DNA of 27,151 nucleotides from Avelusimicrobium sp963660385 (GTDB lineage: Bacteria; Elusimicrobiota; Elusimicrobia; Elusimicrobiales; Elusimicrobiaceae). This document shows, one piece after another, positions 20,922-27,151 of the stretch. Where the stretch lies: the NCBI GenBank assembly GCA_963660385.1, contig CAVKWQ010000016.1, positions 1 to 27,151 on the forward strand. The letters run 5' to 3'. A program made the position numbers and the translations under genes. The stretch's first letter is position 1. Each line of letters begins with the position of its first letter. The notes under the pieces are model-generated. The model was not told the origin of the DNA and ran no database searches. It saw only the letters and a program-made list of their open reading frames with translations.

Positions 20922-22028
20922 TCAGTTAAAACTCAACACGATGGCGTTAGGCGTAATGGTAACCACCGTAAAATTAATGTTATATTTGCGGATAATTTTG
21001 GCGGTTAATTCTTCCGGCGTGCCAATATTAGCCGAAACTTCAAACTGCGCCGCGGAATTGGCGTAGCGCACCAAGTTGTAGTCCTCAATTTCGCGCAGGT
21101 CCTTTAAAATATCCTGTACCTGTTTCAAACGTTCAATGTTGCCTACATCTTTGACGGTTAAATTAAACACCTTGGCGGAATTGATAGCCGAATTAATAGG
21201 CTCCACGAGGCGTTTGGCGGCGGCTTCGCACGCGGCGGAAATAGACTTTTGCGCCGCAATGTCGGCCAGCGGGTCCAAGCCGCTTAATTGGTCGGCACCT
21301 TCGGCCACTACGGCATAGTTGTTGGTGGCAAAGGTTTTAATGGCCGCGCGGGCGCGGTAGGATTTAAAGGGCGAAGCGGCCCCGGGCAAGGCGGCAATGG
21401 GGTTGGTTTCCACATCCGCTACAATCACAAAACGCGCGCCTTCGGTGCGGGCTTTGTCAATGACCGAGTTGGGGTTTTCAATATTGTTTTGGCTCAAATT
21501 GTCGCCGTTGATTAAGGCGAAGGGCTGGCTCTTTAAAGCGCGGTAAATGGCCTGTTTGCAGTCCTGTTTGAGGGATATGTCCTCTCCTACCATTTCGCGG
21601 GACGTAACCAAAATGTTGGTCTTTTTGGCAAAAGCGTCGGCTTCGGACTGTTTGATAATATCGCCGATATCCTTTACCAGCACCATTGCTTTGATTTTGG
21701 TGTAATATTCATCGCCCTTGCGGTAAGATTTGGTAACGTGGCTGCGGCGGATGAAGCCGGCCGTTTTGGAGACGATTTTATCCTCCACTAATTGCGCTTG
21801 GTCCACGGTGGTAGCCGACGAAATAAATACGCCCGCCACCTTTTCTACGGCGGATTTTTGGGCGGCTAAAATGCCGTCCTTCTTCATTTGTCTTAAATTA
21901 TTTTCGTTATAAGGGACCAAGGATTCGGCTTCCACATATTCGCCTTCGCCTTTCGGCCCGATACGAAGTGAACCGCACGCCGATACGACAAAAGTGCAGG
22001 CTAACAGCAGAAATAAAAGTTTCTTCAT
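20922..22028 (-). CDS. Predicted lipoprotein with FlgT-like N-terminal domain
   Basis: This 368-residue lipoprotein has the lipobox VSAC (Cys18). The region at about 30-125 (VEAESLVPYNENNLRQMKKDG, AVEKVAGVFISSATTVDQ, SKTAGFIRRSHVTKSYRKGDEYYTKIKAMV) has the pattern of the FlgT N-terminal/LPP20-like domain: many-residue helix, a short hairpin, then an amphipathic strand ending in an alternating hydrophobic run. A second alpha/beta region (about 135-265, ILVTSREMVG...ARFVIVADVET) resembles the TolB-N/CsgG-like fold seen in the middle of FlgT. The rest (to about 368) is a further small alpha/beta unit. In Vibrio, FlgT builds the H ring of the flagellar motor. No flagellar gene is visible here. 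It begins 1 bp inside the stop of the neighbouring lipoprotein gene. Domain assignment is by eye. Confidence 0.6.
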   Translation of the reverse strand: MKKLLFLLLACTFVVSACGSLRIGPKGEGEYVEAESLVPYNENNLRQMKKDGILAAQKSAVEKVAGVFISSATTVDQAQLVEDKIVSKTAGFIRRSHVTKSYRKGDEYYTKIKAMVLVKDIGDIIKQSEADAFAKKTNILVTSREMVGEDISLKQDCKQAIYRALKSQPFALINGDNLSQNNIENPNSVIDKARTEGARFVIVADVETNPIAALPGAASPFKSYRARAAIKTFATNNYAVVAEGADQLSGLDPLADIAAQKSISAACEAAAKRLVEPINSAINSAKVFNLTVKDVGNIERLKQVQDILKDLREIEDYNLVRYANSAAQFEVSANIGTPEELTAKIIRKYNINFTVVTITPNAIVLSFN

Positions 22029-22477
22029 TATTTTTTACCCTCCGGGTCCAAACCCGCCGCTTTCAGGCGCGCTCTGTCCAAGCGCATAATGACGGCGCAA
22101 CCGCCGTCCTCCATATATTCGGTGGAGATGAGTTCCATTTGGCGGATAACGCCCTCGGCGGACGAGTCAATCGTGCTGCCTACGGATACGGCGTCCACTA
22201 CCTGCACATTGGATTCCAAATTGGCGCCGTACAATACTTCCGTGGCCCGCTGGTAAGCGTGGGCAATGGCGGCTTCGCGGCTCATAATGCGCCGCTGGGA
22301 ATCGCTCGTGTGGTTGGGATTGGCGGCCCCAAATCCGCGTACCCACAGATAGTTGTTATCTAGCAGGGTGTCGTTAAAGGACGGGGCAATCGCGCCGTCC
22401 TTGACGGCGGATTTCATTGTGCCCGCACAGGCGCACGCAAAAAGCACGGCGGTGCAAAGCGCTAAAAGTTTCTTCAT
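22028..22477 (-). CDS. Small LPP20/FlgP-like lipoprotein
   Basis: This 149-residue product has a lipoprotein signal; lipidation is at Cys15 or Cys17 (LFACAC). The mature part carries YLWVRGFGAANPNH, SREAAIAHAYQRATEVLYG, and a last strand CAVIMRLDRARL. This is the order (W-x-G-x-G-A strand, A-rich helix, final strand) of LPP20-family outer-membrane lipoproteins, to which Vibrio FlgP belongs. It shares the TAATG stop/start with the FlgT-like gene downstream and follows the DnaA-like gene by 3 bp, so the three form a coupled set. The molecular role is unknown. The family call is by pattern only. Confidence 0.55.
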   Translation of the reverse strand: MKKLLALCTAVLFACACAGTMKSAVKDGAIAPSFNDTLLDNNYLWVRGFGAANPNHTSDSQRRIMSREAAIAHAYQRATEVLYGANLESNVQVVDAVSVGSTIDSSAEGVIRQMELISTEYMEDGGCAVIMRLDRARLKAAGLDPEGKK

Positions 22478-22480
22478 AAG

Positions 22481-25477
22481 TTACCTCAACAATTCGGAAA
22501 TTACCTTTACATAGGTGCTGGGGGCTTTGGTATCTTCGTAATTGATAATCCCGCAGCGGATGAGCATAATTTCCAACATATGCGTAAGAATATCGTAGAA
22601 ATTCTCGCGCACGGACGGGTCGCACACTTGGAGCGACGGGCCCAAAATAACGGCGCCTTTTAACTTTTTATTGTCGCACAGGTTGGCGATTTTAAAGGCG
22701 GAGGAAATGATGTTTTCCGTGGCGTAAGAGGAACGTACGGCAATATCAAATCCGCCCGAAATGCCCAGTTCCTTGGCGCGCTGTTCCAGGCAGAACACCA
22801 TCCAGTTCATCAAATGGGAACTGTTCTGCGGGTAGAAGAAGCCAATGCGGCCCCACTCGCCGTTGCCCACCGTAGAAAGGGTGGTAATGCTTTCCGGGTC
22901 GCGGGTTAAGATTTCGCTGGTGGCGTCTTCGCCGTTGGTGGCCAACAATTTTTCAAAAATGGCCGCCTGGGAGCGTTCCGATTCCGGCAGGTTGGGGAAA
23001 ATCAGGTTTTCCAACACTTTTAAGCGGCGGATACTGCGGGTAACGGTGCCCAGCGTCATATGCGCGCCGTCGAAAAATTCGGTTACTTGGGTATCGTTTA
23101 AATCCACGCCGTTTTCGGTAAGCATTTTTTTGACGATTTTTAAATGCGCAGAACCGCCCGCGGGCTTTAATTCCGAAATCCAGCCGGAGTCCAAACGGAA
23201 GCGGATTAATTCTTCCAGTTTTTCCAAACTTTCCGGCGGATATTTGGACGTGATAACAATCTGCTTCTGCTCGCGCAGGAATTTATTAAGCAAATTGGAA
23301 ATATGCACGCGGTTTTGTTCGTTAATGGCCAGCAGGTGGATATCGTCAATAAGGAGTACCTTTACGCTGTCCATAAACTTATCAAATTTTTCAATGTTGC
23401 CTTCCATTACATAGCGCTGAATCCCGCGCGAAAGGCGCACGCCGTTCGTCAAAAAGATATTTTCCTGGCCGAACTTTTTGGAAAACGCATACGCCATTGC
23501 GTTTAAAAAGTGCGTTTTACCCGTCCCGGTGGCTCCGTGCAACACCAAGGGGTTGTACAGTTTGCCCGGGTTTTCAATGACGGAAATAGCCGTCGCGTGC
23601 GCAAAGCGGTTGACGGACATTACCATATTTTCAAGCGTGTAAGTGGGCACTAACGGTACTTCCAGGGGCCAGTTGTGCTTTTTGATTTCCGAGAGCGGAA
23701 TTTCAATAGAGTGGTCAATGGTTTTCGTCTTTTCTAAAATCGTTTTGCCTTCCGCCGGGGCCGGCATAGCCGGTTTGGGCTGTTGGACAGGCTGGGGCCG
23801 TTGCGGTTGCTGGACGGGCGGCACCGCCGGAGCGGCGTGTACCGGGGCAACGGGAGCCTGCGGCTGCGGCGGCACGGGCGTATGCGCCGGAGCGGGAGCC
23901 GACGGCTCGGTTGTTAATTTGCGTCTAATGCGAAAAGTGGTTTTTTCTGCGTTGTTTTCTTCCATAATAGATTCCCCCGGTTTTACCGGAACAAAAGGTT
24001 TTTGAACGGCCGGCGCGACGGGCTGAGCCGGGCGCGGGGCCTGCGGTTGGACGGGAGCCGCCGGGTGCACTTTGGGCGCAGCGGGCGGCACGGTTTGGTG
24101 AAACGACTTTTCGTACTGGTTGTGCATTAATTCGGTGTTAATAGTCGTTTCCAAGTGAAAGGTTTTGTCCAACGAGTCAATTTTTTGTCCGCGGATAGTA
24201 ATTTCCGGCAAATCGCCGCTTTCCTGCGGCTCTGCCTGCTCAATCACGGGCGCGTGCGGCACGGTGTTAAGCAAATGTTCCTCTTCGGGAATTTGCCCGT
24301 GTATCGGTTCCGTCAGTTCCACCGAGGCTTCCTCGGGCGCGGGCCCTAAATTGAGGGGCTCGTCGTCCTCCGGGCGGACGGTGGATTTTTCTATATTTTC
24401 AAAGGGGTCCGCCACAGACGCTTGGTCTGCGGGTTTGTCTAATAAATCAAAGGGGTCTTGCACGGTATCCTCTTTTACTGCTTCTTGTACGGGCTCTGCC
24501 TGAACAGGCTCTGCGGAAACTTCCGCAGCAGATACGGGTTTTGCGGTAATTTCCGGCAAGGGCAGTTCGTCAGCCGTGGCTTCTAAGGTTTCTTGCTGTT
24601 CTGATGCCGGGCGAACCGCCGCGTGAAGCGGTATATCTATGTCCGCCTGAACCTCGGGCGCGGCCACCGTTTTGGCTTCCACCGCCGGAATAGGCGGCAC
24701 GGTGTTGGCGTGTTTTACAAACCCTGTATCCTTTTGGGAAATTTGCCCGGTAACTTTGTTTAAATCGTCTAAATCAATAATGCAGGTTTGGTCCTTTATC
24801 TTCTGTTCAAAGACGTTAAAGGACTCTTCCAAACTGTCTTTTCCGTCGGCCAGCACATTTATTTTTTGTTCGCGTTGCTGCTGGTTGTTTTTTACCAGTT
24901 TTTGGTTTTCCAAGTCCAAGAACATATCGTACTTGGTTTCTGCCGAAAAGATATCCTCTAAGGGCATATTGTCCAGCATTGTGCCTTCCATATCCTTAAT
25001 GAGCATATCTTTGTCGTTAATGGTCAGCGGGGCCTGCTCCTCGGCGGTTTTTTCTTCCTTTACAGGTTGCGCCTCAATAGGTTCGGCCTGCGGCGGAAGC
25101 GGCGCGGCGGGCGGATTTGGCTTAAAGAAACTGTCCTCCGAAGCCACTTGCCCTACGGACCCGGCCAAGTCCGCTTTCCCGTTAAAAAGAGGGTCGCCTA
25201 ACGCACCGTCCGGCGCGAATTGGTTTACCTTGTTAATTTGGGCCACGCCTTCCTCAGTCGCTGTACGGATTTTGGACAAGGTGTCCTCATCCAAATCCGT
25301 AGGCAGTTCAAAGGAAAAAGTAAACGGCGGCAGGGCCGTGGTAGGTGCAGAAGCATAACCCGCCAATTTTTTGGCGAGCAACTGCGCATCACGGTCTGTT
25401 CCGTCCGTTACCAAAGTGTAGCGGAGGCTTTGCGTGGCTGGGTCGGTACGGGAAAGAATATCCCAGTTGGTAATCAT
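22481..25477 (-). CDS. Large DnaA-like AAA+ ATPase with novel N- and C-terminal regions
   Basis: This 998-residue protein of unknown role has four parts. (1) Residues 1-90 may be a small folded domain. (2) Residues 100-600 are Pro/Glu/Ala/Gln-rich and look disordered. (3) Residues 603-830 form a AAA+ module of DnaA type: PLVPTYTLENMVMSVNRFAHATA entry, Walker A GATGTGKT (648-655), Walker B VLLIDDIH (707-714), sensor 1 ITSKYPPESLEKLEE, and an Arg-finger-like Arg761. The DnaA sensor-2 block NVRELEG is not conserved; TLGTVTRSIRRL stands there. (4) Residues 865-998 form an alpha/beta domain I do not recognise, in place of the DnaA DNA-binding domain IV. So it is not the replication initiator. It overlaps deoC by 4 bp and precedes the lipoproteins by 3 bp. 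Confidence 0.78.
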   Translation of the reverse strand: MITNWDILSRTDPATQSLRYTLVTDGTDRDAQLLAKKLAGYASAPTTALPPFTFSFELPTDLDEDTLSKIRTATEEGVAQINKVNQFAPDGALGDPLFNGKADLAGSVGQVASEDSFFKPNPPAAPLPPQAEPIEAQPVKEEKTAEEQAPLTINDKDMLIKDMEGTMLDNMPLEDIFSAETKYDMFLDLENQKLVKNNQQQREQKINVLADGKDSLEESFNVFEQKIKDQTCIIDLDDLNKVTGQISQKDTGFVKHANTVPPIPAVEAKTVAAPEVQADIDIPLHAAVRPASEQQETLEATADELPLPEITAKPVSAAEVSAEPVQAEPVQEAVKEDTVQDPFDLLDKPADQASVADPFENIEKSTVRPEDDEPLNLGPAPEEASVELTEPIHGQIPEEEHLLNTVPHAPVIEQAEPQESGDLPEITIRGQKIDSLDKTFHLETTINTELMHNQYEKSFHQTVPPAAPKVHPAAPVQPQAPRPAQPVAPAVQKPFVPVKPGESIMEENNAEKTTFRIRRKLTTEPSAPAPAHTPVPPQPQAPVAPVHAAPAVPPVQQPQRPQPVQQPKPAMPAPAEGKTILEKTKTIDHSIEIPLSEIKKHNWPLEVPLVPTYTLENMVMSVNRFAHATAISVIENPGKLYNPLVLHGATGTGKTHFLNAMAYAFSKKFGQENIFLTNGVRLSRGIQRYVMEGNIEKFDKFMDSVKVLLIDDIHLLAINEQNRVHISNLLNKFLREQKQIVITSKYPPESLEKLEELIRFRLDSGWISELKPAGGSAHLKIVKKMLTENGVDLNDTQVTEFFDGAHMTLGTVTRSIRRLKVLENLIFPNLPESERSQAAIFEKLLATNGEDATSEILTRDPESITTLSTVGNGEWGRIGFFYPQNSSHLMNWMVFCLEQRAKELGISGGFDIAVRSSYATENIISSAFKIANLCDNKKLKGAVILGPSLQVCDPSVRENFYDILTHMLEIMLIRCGIINYEDTKAPSTYVKVISELLR

Positions 25478-26118
25478 TTGCCCTCTACAATTTTTACGCC
25501 GCTGCTGGCGCCAATGCGGGTAGCCCCGGCGGCGACCATAGCGTCAAAATCTTCGCGCGTGCGTACCCCGCCGGAGGCTTTTACCTGCATATGGGCGGGA
25601 ATAGATTTCTTCATCAAAGCGACATCCGCCGCCGTAGCGCCGCCACCCGTAAAACCCGTGGAGGTTTTGACGAAGTCAGCCCCGGCTTGGGCGGAAATTT
25701 CGCACGCTTTTACTTTTTCGGTGTCCGTCAGTTGAGAGGTTTCAATAATTACCTTTAAAATGTGGCCCTTGCAGGCTTCGCGGACGGATTGGATGTCTTG
25801 CAAAACGGTATCGTAATCTTTGTCCTTCAAAGCGCCAATGTTGATAACCATATCAATTTCGTCAGCGCCGTTTTTGATAGCGTCTTGGGTTTCGTATGTC
25901 TTGACGGCTGTGGTATTGGCCCCCAACGGAAAGCCGATAACGGTGCACACTTTTACGTCCGACCCGGCTAAGAGTTCTTTGGCGTAAGACACCCAGAACG
26001 GGTTAATGCAGACGCTGCAAAAGCCATATTTGCGCGCTTCGTCGCAAACACGGAGAATATCCTCTTTTCCGGCAATCGGTTTTAAAATAGTGTGATCAAT
26101 CAGTTTAGCCAAGTTCAT
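25474..26118 (-). CDS. deoC: Deoxyribose-phosphate aldolase
   Basis: DeoC cleaves 2-deoxyribose-5-phosphate to glyceraldehyde-3-phosphate and acetaldehyde. The 214-residue (short-form) TIM barrel has LIDHTILKP at the start, Asp89 in ADEIDMVINIG, the Schiff-base Lys151 in DFVKTSTGF and the proton-relay Lys180 in QVKASGGVRT, all intact. It lies 19 bp after tpiA; the two enzymes share glyceraldehyde-3-phosphate as a link between deoxyribose breakdown and glycolysis. Its stop overlaps the start of the DnaA-like gene by 4 bp. Confidence 0.96.
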   Translation of the reverse strand: MNLAKLIDHTILKPIAGKEDILRVCDEARKYGFCSVCINPFWVSYAKELLAGSDVKVCTVIGFPLGANTTAVKTYETQDAIKNGADEIDMVINIGALKDKDYDTVLQDIQSVREACKGHILKVIIETSQLTDTEKVKACEISAQAGADFVKTSTGFTGGGATAADVALMKKSIPAHMQVKASGGVRTREDFDAMVAAGATRIGASSGVKIVEGK

Positions 26119-26137
26119 ACGAAACCCCTTTTAAATA

Positions 26138-26896
26138 TTATTTATTGTAGTTGATAATGCGGGCGAATTTTTCCGCGACCAAAGACTGGCCGCCTACCAA
26201 GGCGCCGTCCACATCTTGTTTGGCCATAATTTCGTCCACATTGGTATCTTTTACGCTGCCGCCGTACAAAATGCGGGTAGCACCGGCAAACGCGGCGGAA
26301 TAGGCTTTGCCCAAATACGCGCGGATAGCGGCGTGTACTTCTTGCGCTTGGTCCGGCGTGGCGGTTTTGCCCGTGCCGATAGCCCAAACGGGTTCATAGG
26401 CGATGATAAGGCCTTTTAATTGTTCTTCGGTAAAGCCTTTCAAGCCGTTTTTGAGTTGTTCTTCAATGACGGAAAGGGTTTTGCCGGCTTCGCGCTGTTC
26501 CAAGGTTTCACCCACGCAGAAGATAACGGTCAAGCCGTGGCGCAAGGCGGCGGCTACTTTTTTGTTCAAAATTTCATCGGTATCGCCGAAAACGCTTCTG
26601 CGTTCGCTGTGGCCGATTAAGGTATGGGTAGCGCCGGCGTCTTTGGCTTGTACGGGGGAAACAGCGCTCGTAAAGGCGCCTTTATCTTCCCAATGTACGT
26701 CTTGGGCGGCTACTTGAATTTCGGACCCTTTGGCGAGTTCCGCCACTTTGGCGAGCGACGTGTAAGACGGCGCAACGATAATTTCAACGTGGTTTTTATT
26801 CCCGGCTTTGGTAAGAGCAGTAATAAGGGCGGTAGATTCCGCGAGCGTATTGTGCATCTTCCAGTTTCCGGCAATGATAGGTGTTCTTTCGGTCAT
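26138..26896 (-). CDS. tpiA: Triosephosphate isomerase
   Basis: TpiA interconverts dihydroxyacetone phosphate and glyceraldehyde-3-phosphate in glycolysis. The 252 residues match the family, with Asn11 and Lys13 (AGNWKMH), His96 (LIGHSERR), catalytic Glu168 (AYEPVWAIGTGKTAT, loop 6 at 171-180) and the phosphate-binding YGGSVK and GALVGGQSL loops. AAGAGGA provides the ribosome-binding site. It is the first gene of the 13-gene minus-strand cluster, behind a weak promoter and a 5' UTR hairpin. Confidence 0.97.
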   Translation of the reverse strand: MTERTPIIAGNWKMHNTLAESTALITALTKAGNKNHVEIIVAPSYTSLAKVAELAKGSEIQVAAQDVHWEDKGAFTSAVSPVQAKDAGATHTLIGHSERRSVFGDTDEILNKKVAAALRHGLTVIFCVGETLEQREAGKTLSVIEEQLKNGLKGFTEEQLKGLIIAYEPVWAIGTGKTATPDQAQEVHAAIRAYLGKAYSAAFAGATRILYGGSVKDTNVDEIMAKQDVDGALVGGQSLVAEKFARIINYNK

Positions 26897-26927
26897 TTTA
26901 ATTCCTCTTTAAATACAAAATAGAACG

Positions 26928-26946
26928 CTCTCCCGCGCGGGGAGAG
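26928..26946 (-). promoter_or_regulatory. Hairpin in the tpiA 5' UTR
   Basis: CTCTCCC (26928-26934) pairs perfectly with GGGAGAG (26940-26946) around a 5-nt loop. It lies between the candidate promoter and the tpiA ribosome-binding site. No T run follows on either strand, so it is not a terminator. It could be an operator or an RNA-stabilising stem. Confidence 0.45.
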
Positions 26947-26960
26947 AAACTTCCTATTAA

Positions 26961-26989
26961 ATACTATCATAAAGAAAGCGAAATGAAAA
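26961..26989 (-). promoter_or_regulatory. Candidate promoter of the tpiA-to-RDD cluster
   Basis: On the minus strand, TTTTCA (26989-26984) and TAGTAT (26966-26961) are spaced 17 bp apart, 65 bp upstream of the tpiA start. The match is modest. No better promoter is seen in the 255 bp right of tpiA. Confidence 0.4.
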
Positions 26990-27151
26990 GGGGCGGCAAT
27001 TCAGTATGACGGCAAAAAATTTGGTTTTTGTCGTTGCCTTTTGTCTGTTTACTGTAAAGGGGTTGTTTCGTTTTTTTTTTTGTTAAAATTTTGATAAATT
27101 GCGGTGGTCGTACCCGGATGTATCCGCTGTATAAAAACGCGTATAAAAGGC
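26990..27151. other. Non-coding right edge of the window
   Basis: No gene is seen. It holds an 11-bp hairpin with two G-U pairs (27008-27018 with 27025-27035), a run of eleven T at 27071-27081, and the AT-rich TTAAAATTTTGATAAATT directly after it. The T tract plus TAAAAT (27084-27089) could be an UP-like element and -10 of a plus-strand gene beyond the edge, but there is no convincing -35. Confidence 0.3.

Noticed and set aside
24672..25358. A 228-codon open frame on the plus strand opposite the DnaA-like gene
   Set aside because: It is rich in Ser, Gly and Ala from reading the complement of Pro/Glu/Ala codons and shows no domain or start signal. The minus-strand frame has clear AAA+ motifs and spans 998 codons.
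22481..25477. DnaA-like gene as the replication initiator marking oriC
   Set aside because: The DnaA DNA-binding domain is missing, dnaN, recF and gyrB are absent, and no cluster of DnaA boxes was seen nearby.
1..27151. CRISPR array
   Set aside because: No regularly spaced direct repeats were found. The palindromic units are few and irregularly placed.

Overview
This window comes from a diderm (Gram-negative-type) bacterium, most likely a member of the Elusimicrobiota related to Elusimicrobium. The assignment is inferred from three things: an outer-membrane gene set (lptD, pal, cpoB, tolB), a type IV pilin with the FTLIELLVVVLIIGILAAV start and a Cys-containing tail of the kind I associate with that phylum, and the gene mix. 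No database search was possible. Nearly all of the DNA is coding. I see no insertion sequence, prophage or CRISPR array.

Left part (1-10121, mostly + strand). Positions 1-83 hold two small palindromic repeat units abutting a type IV pilin gene. A third unit lies inside the pilin reading frame and lengthens its leader peptide. An initiator-type tRNA(CAU) with its own promoter and terminator follows. Next come three glycosyltransferase genes (two GT-B family 4-like, one family 9-like). They converge on a MurJ/MviN-family flippase on the minus strand, and the two stop codons share one TTAA. gatB (amidotransferase subunit B) is transcribed divergently from the flippase. A promoter then leads into pal-cpoB-tolB, the outer-membrane/periplasmic half of the Tol-Pal system. 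tolQ, tolR and tolA are not in the window.

Middle (10122-10416). A 0.3 kb gap between converging units holds another copy of the palindromic repeat, a long composite hairpin and a minus-strand terminator.

Right part (10417-26896, all minus strand). Thirteen tightly packed genes run tpiA, deoC, a 998-residue DnaA-like AAA+ protein, two lipoproteins, comM (yifB), dprA, topA, a Xer recombinase, a ROK sugar kinase, lptD, tdk and an RDD membrane protein. Most gaps are 1-21 bp or 1-4 bp overlaps, so they look like one long transcription unit. It would run from a weak promoter near 26961-26989 to the terminator at 10364-10398. It mixes central metabolism, DNA processing for natural transformation (dprA, comM), chromosome maintenance (topA, xer) and outer-membrane biogenesis (lptD).

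The most novel-looking part is 20922-25477. It holds a DnaA-type ATPase with a roughly 600-residue disordered N-terminus and an unrecognised C-terminal domain in place of the DnaA DNA-binding domain, coupled to two lipoproteins resembling LPP20/FlgP and FlgT. The next best leads are the repeat inserted in the prepilin leader, the unusual initiator tRNA (C33, paired 1-72), and the MurJ-like flippase that lacks canonical MurJ arginines.
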